Below are positions 37,054 to 49,625 of a stretch of DNA of 64,000 bases, piece by piece. A program made the translations under genes and the position numbers. The stretch spans positions 16,212,352-16,276,351 of the forward strand of contig NC_080720.1 of assembly GCF_019097595.1 (NCBI RefSeq). The letters run 5' to 3'. Under the pieces are notes generated by a model. The model was not told the origin of the DNA, did not search any database, and saw nothing but the letters and a program-made list of their open reading frames with translations. How positions within the stretch are numbered: the first letter of the stretch is position 1; each line of letters starts with the position of its first letter. The DNA comes from Hemibagrus wyckioides (taxonomy: Eukaryota > Chordata > Actinopteri > Siluriformes > Bagridae).

Positions 37054-37939
37054 GACACACACACACACACACTCAGCTGTACTAAGTGTAATTGTAATAT
37101 AAAGACATTAATTTGATATGTACTGTATTTATAGCGTTACAGAAATATAAAGAACCAAAAAAGGAAGCAATGAACTGCACAGCATTAATTTACTCATTTT
37201 GTAAGAGTTTTTGTTCTATTTTTTAATTTTTTTGTGTGTGTGTTTAATGAGAATTTTCTCATTATTTATATGGCGTAGCTGAAGGAAATGATTTTCTTTG
37301 GAGGTGTTTTGGAAAGAAGAGAAGAAAGAAAGGCTTGTTTGGTGAGATGTGGCAGAGACTTTCAGACTTTTCTGTCTCTTTTTTGCTTATCTGAATTATT
37401 TGTCCATTGAGTTTAGGTTGTTTACTTCTTCATTCTATTTCTTTGTCTATTTCTAAAGTCTGGGAAGCTCTGTTTGGAAACCCTTGGCCTGTTCTCTCAG
37501 ATTTTATGCACTACACTTCCAGGTGCATTTATAGTGTCATAATGGCATGCTGCTATTTTGTTGGATGCAAGCCAATTTGATCCTGTTCCTGCTCAGTTGC
37601 AGTTTTTGACAAAAAAATCAACTGTGCAGCATATTAGAGGTAGTGACATGTGAAATCTGCTGCAGCAGGCCTGGTATTGTCCAGCTTTTAAATCCAAATC
37701 CTGTTTAAGCAACTAAGTTGAATGTGAATCAGATAGAATATCACATAGAGAATATAATATTGGCAAACCAATAAAATGTCTGACAAACTAAGACTAAAAA
37801 CTTTACACACACACACACACAGAGCAAACTGACTGATTCTGCATAAAACATACAGATACCACAATCTAAGAACCAGACTAGAAGCAAAAACTGACACTAA
37901 CCACATCACACCTCTAATGTGACATAATCTCTCTCTCTG

Positions 37940-37977
<38 letters not shown>

Positions 37978-39089
37978 GCTCACTTGCTCAGGAAGCTTTT
38001 TATGCAGCAAAAAGAGGAGCTTAACATTTGTGTTCAATTTAGTCCTGTTGGCCTGTCTGAGACCCAAAGGCAAGATTTACATCCGACCCCAAAAGGAAGC
38101 AATCTGCTTCTGTGTGTGTGTGTGTGTGTGTGAACAGGAAGAGAGTAAGAAAAGTGTGATGGCAAGAGTCTGCTTTGCATGTACCCCATATTTCAGCTGA
38201 AGGCAGCAATATGGTAGTTCAAGCTAAACAACAGGACAAAGACCTTTTAAATAATTGAATACAGGCACACACACACACCCACACACACACCACACGCACA
38301 CTATAGTTTCTTACACTGTCATTTCTGTTTCACACTGGAGTCCTCCTACTTCATGATTTGTTCAGCCAAAAGAATCTGCAAAAGAAAGAAGAGCATTCAA
38401 AGAATTCGCAGAAATGGTTTGTGCAGAACGAACTCATTTCTGTTGATTTAGTCTCAAATTTGTACAGACAGGCACATACATGGTACTGGTTTTGAAACTA
38501 GGGCAAAACCATATAAACATGGCCTTTTTATGGGTCTTGGACCCAGCACAAGTGGTTTTAGTTTTGATGTATGATCTGTGACAAGACCACAGTGGTCAAT
38601 GCTGCTTTGAAAATTTCATGGGGTAATTATTTCTCTGTAAAGCTAAATGTTCTGTTGTCAATATGTGTAAAAAAGTCCTATACTGTGCCTTTGCCTTGTC
38701 TTGACGGTCTACTCCTTTAGTGGCAAAAAGCTCACTAAACTACATTGCACCTTATTGTGCTACAACTTTAGTGTACATGCAGCTAGACTATCAACAAATA
38801 CATTGAAAGTGTGTTATTACACAACAACTACTGCACAAAGCTAGTATTCTGTATTAATTGTGTATTTATTCTGGCTAAAATGTAAATGTATGCCTTATAG
38901 TGTTATTTAGAGTTACTTTGTATTTCCAGTATACTTGAATTGTGATAGTAATACTTATTACTATATATTATATATATTTATATACTTATAACTATATTTA
39001 TTATATTATTATATTTATTATATATATTATTATTATATATTATTATTATATTTCATATTAAGAAAAGAGAAAGAACAGAAGTATGTGGA

Positions 39090-39094
<5 letters not shown>

Positions 39095-39148
<54 letters not shown>
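39095..39148. repeat. (AT)n microsatellite
   Basis: 54 bases of AT beside a more irregular TTATA-rich stretch (38945-39060). Confidence 0.95.
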
Positions 39149-39150
<2 letters not shown>

Positions 39151-39344
39151 AATGCAGATCAGTGGTTGAGTAGTATAACTATTATGAATAAAGTTAAGAT
39201 GTGGCAGTGTGTCTAACTGTAGTGCAATATATGTAGTAAATATATTTACTATGAGAAAAAAAAAGCCCAGAAGAGATTTGTTGTTTTGTGTAGACAAGTC
39301 CAGAAAAGTCCAGGTTCTTTGTACTGTCCTGGTTGAGGTCCCGA

Positions 39345-39870
39345 ATGGAAACTTTCAAGCAGCACTTTTACTTGACCACAACAGAGAGAAGAGTCCATTG
39401 TTCAGATGGTTCAGTTCTTTTACTGTCTTTCGGGCTTTGATACAGCACCACTTGCTGTAGATAAACTGCAGGTGAGGAAACTCAGTGTGGATGATACAGT
39501 CAGCTGATCACACCACCTCTGGAGAGCTGCCTATTCTGCTTAGTGCTGTTCCTGGACTGTTCTGTGGTGCTTTCTATCAGCACATTAACACCTTAGAGGG
39601 CAGTCTGAAGTCCCTTAAGCATCTAAGGTGGTAAAGAGGCTGACAGGATTTCCAGGGTGTTGATGTGACAGGACCGTGACAGGTCCGGCATAATGTGAAC
39701 ACCCAGGTACCTGAATCTGTCCACTCTCTCTACTGAAGTCCTGGTGACATTAAGTGGCTGGTAACTCCTCTCCTGCTTCATGCTGAAGTCCACTATCAGA
39801 TCCTTTGTCTTATTTATGTTGAAGAGGTTGTTCTCCAGGTTTTTAATCTCCTCCAGGTAGGCCATTGTCA
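39345..39870 (-). mobile_element. Degraded LINE reverse-transcriptase fragment
   Basis: On the minus strand a frame from 39865 reads IKNLENNLFNINKTKDLIVD, then RTSVERVDRFRYLGVHIM. That is the typical segment after the polymerase core of fish non-LTR retrotransposons (KTKE-VDF, V-F-YLG--I). Further on, LNNGLFSLLWS resembles the HPNNGLF motif near the LINE end. Stops and frame changes interrupt it. I cannot say whether it is L2, Rex or another clade. Confidence 0.75.
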
Positions 39871-39894
39871 GAGATCAAGTGTCCTTAACAAACA

Positions 39895-40140
39895 AGGCAC
39901 ACAACTGTATAGAATGTCTTTGTATGCTATAACATTGTAGTTTTCCCTCATGACAATGATGCTGTGTACAAAATAAGGTCCATGGTTTGCTATGGTTAAA
40001 GTGGAACAACTTGAGTGGCCTTCACAGAGCCCTGACCTTGACCCCACTGAACACCTGTGGGATGAACTGAAACACTGACTGTACACCAGGCCTCTTCACC
40101 CAACATCTGTGCTAATGCAAATCCTATTGTGGCTGAATGA
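39895..40140 (+). mobile_element. Internal fragment of a Tc1-like transposase
   Basis: The plus strand carries a decayed catalytic region: HDNDAVYK-like, then [20 protein letters not shown] and RPLHPTSV, interrupted by stops. No terminal repeats were found. It abuts the LINE fragment on the left and the hAT element on the right. Confidence 0.75.
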
Positions 40141-40187
40141 CACCACTGAATTTCACTGAACAGTATAACTGCATGTTTTATTATACA

Positions 40188-40927
40188 CAGTGGTGGGCTG
40201 TCAGAGCCAGCAAGGCCTTCTCTGTTGGCCTAAACAGCAGTGATCTGAATCACTGGCTTAATATAGCAGTTTAATATACTTAATATATTTTTCCATGAAT
40301 GTGTATTAAATTATTCCCAATAGTCTATTCTCTACATTTCATAGCTTTTCTCTCAGTTGTGCTGCTTCCAGTAGTGTATATTTATGATAAGAGTATTTAT
40401 CCAATCATATTTCAGCCAGTAGCTGACATCATGTGTTGCCAGGGAAAAGAAATCTGCCTTAAGGCCTTCAGAATCAATAGTGCAAGGCGCCCGTAGCTTA
40501 AAATAAGTGGCAATGAAATTGTTACCTTAACCAATCAGATTTTGAGTTGGCGTCACTGGGGCCATCTAGCAGGCATACAATTACGTCAGCAATTTCCCGC
40601 CCTTTGATTGGATAATTAGTGTAGTCAGAGGCAGCGAACCGCACAAACTAAATAATATATATATATTTTAACTCACAATGGCCGACAGAGGAGAAGAAAT
40701 CGATTTGGTTGCTGACGTCCTTACAAATGCATTTTCAAGGCGGACTGTAATAAAATTGACTATTCCTTGTGAGGTGTGAAATACTGTAGCCTAATTTCTT
40801 TATTACTTTGCTATTTAACGGTTGATTAGTATCTATTGCCGTGGCGTCATAATGATGGTATAGAGATGGATTAATTCAGGAAGGACACCAGTGAAGGCCT
40901 AGGTGTGAAATGGAAGGCCTGCCACTG
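40188..40927 (+). mobile_element. Nonautonomous hAT transposon, 740 bp, with 8-bp target duplication
   Basis: The 8-bp direct repeat ATTATACA flanks the element exactly (40180-40187 and 40928-40935), the hallmark of hAT insertion. The ends are imperfect inverted repeats (CAGTGGTGGGC left; CAGTGGCAGGC read inward from the right). Inside, a short coding piece at 40678-40779 resembles the start of ZMYM1-like hAT transposases. The rest of the transposase is absent, so this is a deletion derivative. Confidence 0.85.
40678..40779 (+). pseudogene. N-terminal remnant of a hAT (ZMYM1-like) transposase
   Basis: Starts at ATG 40678 with MADRGEEIDLVADVLTNAFS, matching the DL-ADVL--FS opening of TTF-type/hAT fish transposases, and stops after 33 codons. 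The sequence GAG-GTGTGA just before the stop could be an old splice donor at the end of the first coding exon. Downstream exons have been lost. Confidence 0.55.
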
Positions 40928-41080
40928 ATTATACATATACATATCACACTCTTCAGTCTTGAATATGGTTCAGTCTATTGATGAAACTCAGGATAAGAAA
41001 GTAGGAACATTTTTATTTTATACACTTAGAAATCTTTTACCTTTGGGATGATTAAACATAGTCAAATCTTTTGTTACATT

Positions 41081-41118
41081 TTCACAATTTTACTTAATTA
41101 ATTAAGTAAAATTGTGAA
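41081..41118. repeat. 38-bp perfect palindrome
   Basis: Two 19-base arms without spacer, TTCACAATTTTACTTAATT and its exact complement, about 150 bases right of the hAT element. Confidence 0.9.
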
Positions 41119-41454
41119 TTAATTACTTAAATGTAATTTAAGTATTGAATGAATGAATTTTTATCAATACATTGAAATGGGGAAAAAGATACTAAACTCA
41201 TATGATAGTCATACTCTTACACATTTTCAGCACAATTACATAAACATTTAAATAATCTAGTTATTTTCAAAAATAAAATAGGCAACTATTTGTACAAGGT
41301 CAAAACTCTCAGCTTTTCCTTATCCTTTGGAACATTTTGTCTCCAGAAAGATGTAAAAACATGGTGAAACACACATGGAGTAGCTCACAAAGCACTTCCT
41401 GTACTAACATATAATTAAGTTTGTTTATCATTCTCCACGGTTACTGTGTGTGTC

Positions 41455-41512
41455 TGTGTGTGTGTGTATGCGTGCATGTATGTGTGTGTGTGTGTGTGTG
41501 TGTATGCGTGCA

Positions 41513-41543
<31 letters not shown>

Positions 41544-41616
41544 ATGCGTGCATGTATGCGTGCATGTATGTGTGTGTGTGTGTGTGTATGCGCGTGCATG
41601 TATGTGTGTGTGTGCA
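41455..41616. repeat. Alternating pyrimidine-purine tract, (TG)n with ATGCGTGCATG inserts
   Basis: 162 bases alternate pyrimidine and purine without a break: TG runs interrupted by TATGCGTGCATGTATG-type blocks at about 41467, 41503, 41543 and 41587. The inserts recur and keep the alternation. Such tracts favour Z-DNA. Confidence 0.9.
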
Positions 41617-43982
41617 GGCTTTTGGCACTTTGCAAGCACTAATGTGACACATTGTGATAACAATTTTTGTGTAGATTTTTAATGCTTGTATTTATGTAAT
41701 AGAACTTTTTATGAAAAGACTTTTCCAATTTTTCTGCCCTGGAAAAAGGTGTTTCATGAAAAAGTCAGCCTTATTATTACTGAATAAACAAAACTACTTC
41801 AGACATTCCTAGAAGTGTAAAGGCTTAAAGTTGAAAGTTGCTGCTGCTGACTCTCTTGTGCGTGTCAGGATGCCTTCTCCGTTAGATCATACTGATATCC
41901 AGTTTTACACAGAGTAGTATCTGCAGCTAGAGCAGCATCTGAGACCAGAATGCAAATGAGTCAATTAGAAAAACGAATTTTATAAGGCTGGAAAAAAAAT
42001 AGTTGATTTAAAATGCATGTGTTTCATATTAATGTAATCTTTCAGATTATATTGAATTCTTATTTTAAATGAACCTTTTCCCCAGATTGCAGGAGTTAAT
42101 TGCTTGAATCTTTTTTTGTCTCATGAAATGATTTTGCGTTAGGTCAGGGAATAAAAAGTGCAGTATAATATAATGTTCCTGCGATGCTTTGTGTTACCCT
42201 GACATCCTGTAATAATAATTCACAGTCTGAGCTGTGTCAGGTGTGTCAGGTGAAAATTGATGGGAAATTTGTATGCAGACATCATTATATGCCAGCTCAG
42301 ATATGTTAAAAGTCACCATTTCCTAACTTTAGACACAAAAGAAGTCTGCATACACAGTGACAGGCTGAATCATTAGCCAATCACGAGTAAACAAACAGTA
42401 AACAAACAGTACACAGTGTGATATTAAATGAGATGGAAAATAATTCAGGACTGACAGAGTTGTAGCTTTTTTCTTACAGAGGAGGTAAGACATTTATTTA
42501 TACTTTAATTTGGTGGGAAACTTGTGGAACTTATCTTTGTTGTGGAACTCTTATCCATTTGTGCGGTAGTTTTAGCTTAGAACTCACAATAGGCAGCTAG
42601 CGCCTAATAGGGTGTGTTTGTATTTCTGTAGATTTTTGTATTTCAAACTCATTTATATCAGGCGAGAGTGAGTTATTCAAGCTGGCTGCTCGCCCTTGGT
42701 CTGTGTTTATTACTCTGTGTTTTGACTGGCATAGTAAGGTTTGTGCCTACTGTGTACAATATACACAGATAAGATAATAAAATACATGAGGAATATGGAC
42801 TGAGTAATAAAATACAACAGTGAGTCAAATGAAAATCTTGCATATAGGTGTCACAAGTATACATATCAATGTACTGTAAAACAATGGCCCCGGGGGCGTG
42901 TTGGATTTTTCCTTGTTGCTGTGATAACCACATTGATGTGCACAGTAAAGGTTTTTTCCTAATTATGCTTCTGTAATATTGTGGAAAGCATCAGATTATT
43001 ATATCCTCAGAGCTGTGAACAACTGGGCCAGATCTTAAATCATAGCACTACCATACTAAATAGCTGGTCAGTATGCCTGGGGTGCCATTACTATTTCAAC
43101 ATACTACTTTGTGCACTTTGTATCACACAGTCCTGAATCTGTATCCTGAAAGTGTGTTGATTTTGCAGTGTGTGTTGGCACTGACAAACAAGTTCCTATT
43201 TTCTGCCTTTTAATAACACCATTGTTGGAACATTTTCAGTCCAAGATATTTACACTACATTGGCCTGTTTTAAATTGAACACGAAATAAATGAGTCACTA
43301 TAAAACTAGTTATATACAGAATTTTAAAAGGTGGATTTTAAAACCAATCATTTTAATTAACATATTTAATTATTGTATATGTTTAAGGTTTTGTTCTTGA
43401 ACTGTTTTAAATATTGTTCATTAACTCAAAGGAAAGCTGTTAAATACTTTCAAGATGCCCTTAATTGGGCTTGTAAATGTGCTTTCACTGCACACACACA
43501 CACACACACACGTATTTTGCACCCACAAACAGCTTGCAGTTTCAGTTTTAGAGAGAGAACATGCTAATTCACTGACTACTTAAGCTTCCATAAACATGTG
43601 ACTTCACACATATCTTAGTGATGCCAGACACGGCAGCTTCCTTCCCAATCAAAATGCAGAATCCTGTGTTTCCATGGAAAGCCAAACACATAAACAGCAG
43701 TGCATTGAGTGGCCTTTAAAGAATCTATTCATCAGCCAACAGAACTAACACACAATTAGACAGCCGATGGAGGAATGGACCACTGCTTTCACAAGAAGCC
43801 ATCTGTGCCATGTGTTTGTGAGTGTGTATTTGCTTTATGAGTAAAAAGGTTGGATCACAGAGTTTGCATAGGTGTTGGTGTTTGTTTAGGGCCAGAAATC
43901 AGAACAGATCAGAACAGAGCGAATGCTGTGGATGGGTCAAAACGAAAGTAAATGCGAATTAAAGAAGCTATAAGCATTTAAA

Positions 43983-44025
<43 letters not shown>

Positions 44026-44126
44026 AAAACTGCTCTGTAGACCAGACAAGCAAAAATAATAGAGGAATAAATGCTGGTTAGTTAGAGCTTGTCACAAAAG
44101 AGCTTTTTCTCATTCCCACATTCTCA

Positions 44127-44185
<59 letters not shown>

Positions 44186-44188
44186 ATG

Positions 44189-44234
<46 letters not shown>
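44127..44234. repeat. Compound (ATCT)n(AT)n microsatellite
   Basis: About 14 ATCT units, a short TATGTATG link and about 45 bases of AT. A (CT)n tract lies nearby at 43985-44025. Confidence 0.95.
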
Positions 44235-44236
<2 letters not shown>

Positions 44237-44628
44237 ACTTTGAACTTTACCATCCTGCCTGATGGAAGAGTCCAGCATCAATCCTCAGTTTGGCTAATGG
44301 GCTGTTATTAGACCTCCCTTCCTGGTGTGGTAAAAAAACAGACTGCAACTTGAACAGAAATCTGAGAGCTCCCTGTTTAATTCATTTTTAGAACTGACTG
44401 GTTGTTTTTGTAAGTGAGACCACATGGCTAGATATATCACATTATGCCCTATTTATCTGATTAAGCCCTGAGTAAGCAGCAGTTTGTGCAATAAGTCAAA
44501 ACAGAGTTACTCAAAATTGGATGGAAAAGTAAAACCAAAGTGAGGCCAAGGATTCCAGAGATACAGAAACTGAGCTACTGCTGTTCTCCGTAATTACACA
44601 AGGCATTTAGAAAATGTTAGACTGTCTG

Positions 44629-44662
<34 letters not shown>

Positions 44663-44719
44663 TAACCAGATTGTTCCAGCCAGTTCCAAACCAATATGCT
44701 CTTCAACATTATTAATCAG

Positions 44720-45600
44720 AAGATCTTTAAAAGTTTGAACACTGCTGATTGCATCCAAGTCTCCAACCCCTTATTAATGGTTGGTTGAACCATCTTTTGT
44801 TGCAATAACACCTAGCACAGTGTTTTAGAGTGATTTTCATCCATTCCTTCTGGCAGATTTGAGGCAGGTTCTTCATACTGCAATTTTTTTAAACAATGCT
44901 ACAGGTTCTCATTAGGATTCAGATCTGTATTTTGACTATAAAATGGTCAGCCTTTTGTTTTAATCAGTCCTGTTTTGCTTTGGCCTTGTGTTTGGTTTCA
45001 TTGTACTGCTGATTGGTTAACTTTCTATTGTAATATTCCCCTGTATTTTGCTTCATCCATTCTACTATCCTTCAACTTTGGCACACAGCCCGGTTGTGAG
45101 CATGAAAAGCATGGTATGGTCTGCATTAGGTTTGTAACACTCACATCGCTTTGAAACTAGCCCAAATACAGTATAACAATCTTGGGCTCATCGCACAACA
45201 AAAAGACATCTTTTCTGGTTCACTCTAGTGCTTTCATATGGCTATTTATGAGCAGCGGTTTCTTTCTAAGCCACACACCCACCCATACAGTCCTCAGTCA
45301 TGCAGAGCCCTTGAAATGGTTGTCTGAAGTATCTTCTCTCCACTGTCAGCCACTGTACTTTGTAATTCCAAATGAGTGTTGGTTTCAATGTGGTTTCTTT
45401 CACCAGCCTCTTTCATATTTTGAGGGACCGCCTTGTCAAGGTAGTGCTTGGGTTGTGTGATGCAGTTTCCACTTCGTCACGATTGATCCAGCAGTATTTA
45501 CTGGGATGTCCAACCTCTTAGATGTAATTTATACCCTATTTATACCCTCACTCCTTTTATTCAGACTGATAGTCTCTTCAATAACAGTTAACTAAAAGTT
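44720..45600. repeat. Decayed DNA-transposon-like interspersed repeat
   Basis: The run of phrases (TTTGTTGCAATAACACCTAG, then a stretch on lengths of search-like GGATTCAGATCTG) resembles an abundant fish DNA transposon read on its noncoding strand. Many small changes have removed any long frame. Class and borders are uncertain. Confidence 0.4.
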
Positions 45601-45799
45601 TTTATAACAAACAAACAAATAAACAAAAAAACAATGTTTTAATATTTATAAGTCTCAGTATATTTCAATAAAAGACAATATATCTTAGACTTATGCAAAC
45701 AGCATTTTTGACTTTGAAATAGCAGTGCAGTTGCAGTGTCTTTATCATTAATTATTCAGATAAATTTGATCTGTTCCACTGAAAAACTTTTCAAAGTCA

Positions 45800-46160
45800 C
45801 TATATATACACTCACTTTATATCTTCTCAGCCACATGTACATATACAGTAGGTACCTTTATGTGTACAACTGCTCATTTAGTATAAGAAGTCCACAGTGT
45901 ACCTCATCTGTTGCTATGTTTCTCAGCCCATTCATTACTGGAATTGGACCACTACAGGGCCACCACAGAGCAGATATTAATGGAATGGTGGGATATTTTC
46001 AGCACAGCAGTGACATTGGTCTAGTAATGTCTTTTCTGGTGGTTTGAGTGTCAGGCACAGGAGTGATGCTTGTGTTGTGAAACACCTCACCAGAAACAGT
46101 CTTCCAACCAACAACGTCCAAAAAAACACCAGTGTTGTGCTCAGTCAGTGACACTGAGGT
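45800..46160. repeat. Old nonautonomous interspersed repeat
   Basis: Contains blocks common in fish genomes (CCACAGAGCAGATATTAATG, CAGCACAGCAGTGACATTGG, CCTCACCAGAAACAG) from a widespread nonautonomous element. No clear terminal repeats remain and no product is expected. Confidence 0.45.
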
Positions 46161-46429
46161 TCATTAAGAAAAATGTTCAGTGCAAAATAATGAAAGAAAA
46201 GAGCTATAGACTGAATCTGTACACATATAAGGCATACTAAATAGGTCCATTAGATGGAGAATGTAGATGGCCTCTGCTTTGATCTGAATAACATGAATGT
46301 CTACATTTACATTCTCAAGTTAAATTCCTTTCAAGATGCTGAATTACATCAGAGTGAAGAAATAAGAAGTACTGGGAGTTCAGATATTTCTCTCTTTTAA
46401 CCAACAGCAGTTGAAAAGTTGATATTTTT

Positions 46430-46560
46430 ATAATATAATATAATATAATATAATATAATATAATATAATATAATATAATATAATATAATATAATATAATA
46501 TAATATAAAATAATAATTAAATAATAATAATAATATTTGCGTGTGTGTGTGTGTGTGTGT
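46430..46560. repeat. (TAATA)n pentanucleotide array followed by (GT)n
   Basis: About 15 units of TAATA (46430-46507), an AAT-rich link and a short GT run to 46560. Confidence 0.9.
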
Positions 46561-47639
46561 TAATTCCTTATAAAACTATATAAACCTATGGGTGCTTTCT
46601 AAAGGACAGAAATAAAAGCCTAGTCAGATATATGCAGTCTAAGCTGGCAGTTTAAGTAGTTTAGCCAAAACACTGATTCCACAAACACTCCTCCCTCCTC
46701 TGCTAATTCAGTTCTGTTTAATAACATCCAACTCCCCCGAAAAAAAAAGGAAAAAGATACTTATTCACAATTGATGCCCTTCTTCTTTAGTTTAGTGTTT
46801 TCCTTCAACTGCCTTTAGCAAGGTTTGACCCTTGACCTGTAAGGAAGCTCGTTTTGTGCCACTGCTGGGAAGTTAGGTATGGGGAGTTTACTGCATCCTA
46901 TGTAAGCTTGTTATTCCTGTCATACAGACCGAAGCTTTTTGACTGGCAACTGGTGTGTGTATGCTCCAGTGTGTGCACAGCGCACAAAAACAGCCTGTGT
47001 TGGCAGAGTCTATTTAAATAAATGTATGATCCAATTTAAATAAAATCAGACGTATACAAGACTGGTGATAAAGTGCAATGCAAATAAAGAAGTGGCACAG
47101 TACAAAGATAAACTGGCAACAAATTTATAAATGTTTTTCAAGGGGAGTTTGGAGTTGGGTGGGGAAGTACATTGGTATTTGTGCTCAGAACAGATTTGGA
47201 CATTCATCTACATTTATTTTTTTCAAACATTAGCAGAAGGAAAATGGACTAGAAGCAGAAACTAAGAAGAAATGATCATGCTGAACATTTAAGAGCAGCT
47301 AGTAAAGTTTTAACATACATCAAGACAAACAGTAATGATGTAAATGATCTTTAATCAGGCCATAGCACCTTTCACAGCTCTGACATCTAAGGTGTTTCTT
47401 ATAATAGGCTATGTTTACAGTAACATTCTAACAGATTTTATTTACCATCTTCCTATATCAGAAATATTACATTGATTTTAAGCTAAAAGTTTCAGTTTTG
47501 ATTATTTGTGACAGGTTTAAACTTAACTGACCGGCATCCACATTTCTGTTTATGAACTTAAAGGGAGCCTCATATCATTTGCCTCCACCTTCAGGTTTAT
47601 AGCTCATACCACAATCTGTGAATCACTCTGTAAAGGATG

Positions 47640-47790
47640 GGTTTGCTTGTTTGAAACTCGACTCCTCTTCTTCCTTATTTCAACTCAGGAAGTTTTTCCT
47701 TACTGCTGTCACTACATTGGATTTCTGTAAAGCTGGTCTGTGACAATGTCTATTGTGCTATATACCTGAAAATAAGTTACATTTGAGTTA
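47640..47790 (+). repeat. Interspersed repeat family A, copy 3
   Basis: Contains AGGAAGTTTTTCCTTACTGC and TTTCTGTAAAGCTGGTCTGT followed by ACAATGTCTATTG. The left part is more diverged than in copies 1 and 2. Confidence 0.5.
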
Positions 47791-48289
47791 AATTTTTGCT
47801 GTCCCAAATATGTCCAGCTATTCCTGTCAGCGACTTTCAGGCTTTCCTCTGTAAGTTACTTCTTGTTTGAAATATCATAGCTGCATAGCTGTGATGCCTT
47901 AGTTTTAGACAGGTTTGTCTAGATGCATTAGTGTGGTTCTGTGACTGACACACCTGCAGTACTGAAATATTTGTTTATTTTCTAACATGATACACCTTTA
48001 GTGGCTAATTTTTGAGGTACGTTGAACATATAGAGTCATATAATTATGAGCTGTAGTCCATCTATTGCTCATCATGATTTGTCAGAAACATGTCTTTGCC
48101 ACTGCTGAGAAACGGGACAATGAGCGAAAATTATCCAGTTCTGTGGTCAGAAACTGGCACTACTGAAAGGCTTAGTAATAATTATAGCTATATTATTCAA
48201 CTTTACACCTACAAGGGGGTCTTTAGCATATCTAAAACACTGGCTAGTAAGTACACAGGTTTCAAATCCCAGTGATGCACCAGCTCCAT

Positions 48290-48540
48290 ACACATTAAGT
48301 TGTCTTTATTTGTCACATACATTACTGCCCAGTGAAATTCTTTCTTAGCATATCCCATCCTTGGGAGTTTGGGGTCAGAGCGCAGGGTCAGCCATGATGC
48401 AGTGCCCCTGGAGCAGGGCAGTTAGGGGACTTGCTCAAGGGCCCAACGGTGGCAGCTTGGCAGTACTGGGGCTTGAAACCCAATCTTCTAGTCAACGACC
48501 AAGAGCCTTAACTACTTGAGCTACTACCGGCCCAATGGAC
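48290..48540. repeat. Interspersed fish repeat
   Basis: Blocks TTTGGGGTCAGAGCGCAGGG, GTGCCCCTGGAGCAGGGCAG, CTTGCTCAAGGGCCCAACGG and GTACTGGGGCTTGAAACCC are typical of a common ostariophysan repeat, preceded by a TTTATTTGTCACATACATTA segment. No coding content. Confidence 0.6.
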
Positions 48541-49593
48541 ATTACAGTATCAATGTCTAATAGCCTAATTGCTTTTGGTCAGTGGTGCTTCTAAGATCGC
48601 TGACAAAATGTGCAGAGCAACAGAACAGTCAGTAAAGTTCTACCCATATATTTCTATCTGATAGTATGACAAGTGCATGTATAAAAGTAATAAGAAACCC
48701 ATTTGTATTATTTTTATGTAATATAAGTCCTTATAAATAACGATCAACTGGGCTACAAATATATTAGATTTCCTTTGTTGTTATTCTGAGATTTTTGCTT
48801 TGACATTCGGTTCTGTGTTTCCTAAAAACTTTCTCTTCTAGCCAAGACAGAGATGAATGTGTAAGGACCATTTAGGTCTATGAGTGAAAAAATAAACACA
48901 ATACAAAAGTGCACAATATGGTGTTGTGTTCAGCCTGGCTGCGCTCTGACCGCACACACACACACACACAGATAGCTTTCCCAGAAAAGAGCACAAAAGA
49001 ATCGCACTACAAGCTTTGTTGCTACTGGCGAGCAAAAGAAGTATCCTATTGCTACTCTCTTCTCCTAAAGTGAAATATCATATGCTGGCTCAATAAAGAT
49101 ATGCACAGTGGGCAGAAAATGAGAGAACACATCTACTGAAAGCACTTAGGCATCAAAGCACACACTGAGCAAACAGTGATATCATTTAAGTAAAAAAAAA
49201 AAAAAACCTTTTTTTTTTTTTTACAAGAGATGTGTTGCACTACTGGATCTGTGTGAGGCACTGATGAGAAAAGAGAGAGAGAGAGGACAAAGTATTTCTT
49301 TATAATCCTTTATAATCTGACCATCAGGAAATCCTATTTCAGCCAAAACAGCACAAACTGTATACACGATAGTGATTCTGCTCCGTCCTTTGCAAAGGGG
49401 CAGAGAGATAGAATGAGAGGATGAGGCAAAAGGGAAAGAGGAAAAAGGGCTGACTAACATTCTGTCACTGGCCCCATCATCAACTGACCATGGCATCAGC
49501 ACAGGCACATGGCTCAGTTTCCATCATGCCACAGTCTAGAGGGGATCAACGGAGGGGCAGTGTATGATATTTTCCATCTTAACTTTCTTACCA

Positions 49594-49625
<32 letters not shown>

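Larger units (their letters stand above)
31230..39344. other. Intergenic stretch of 8 kb, no gene seen
   Basis: Microsatellites (CA, CT, GT) and unremarkable AT-rich sequence. A GC-richer patch near 33470-33590 reads as an open minus frame but matches nothing I know. It could be the intron of a large gene whose exons lie outside. Confidence 0.45.
40936..44719. other. Intergenic stretch, no gene seen
   Basis: Contains the palindrome at 41081, the alternating TG tract at 41455 and the compound arrays near 44 kb. The remaining frames are short and not conserved in appearance. Confidence 0.45.

Noticed and set aside
41415..41682. Several overlapping frames of HTHTHT or CVCVCV on both strands
   Set aside because: Translations of the TG/CA array only.
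49192..49222. A15-CC-T14 hairpin like a terminator
   Set aside because: Pol II genes do not use such sites and no gene ends here; likely homopolymer slippage.
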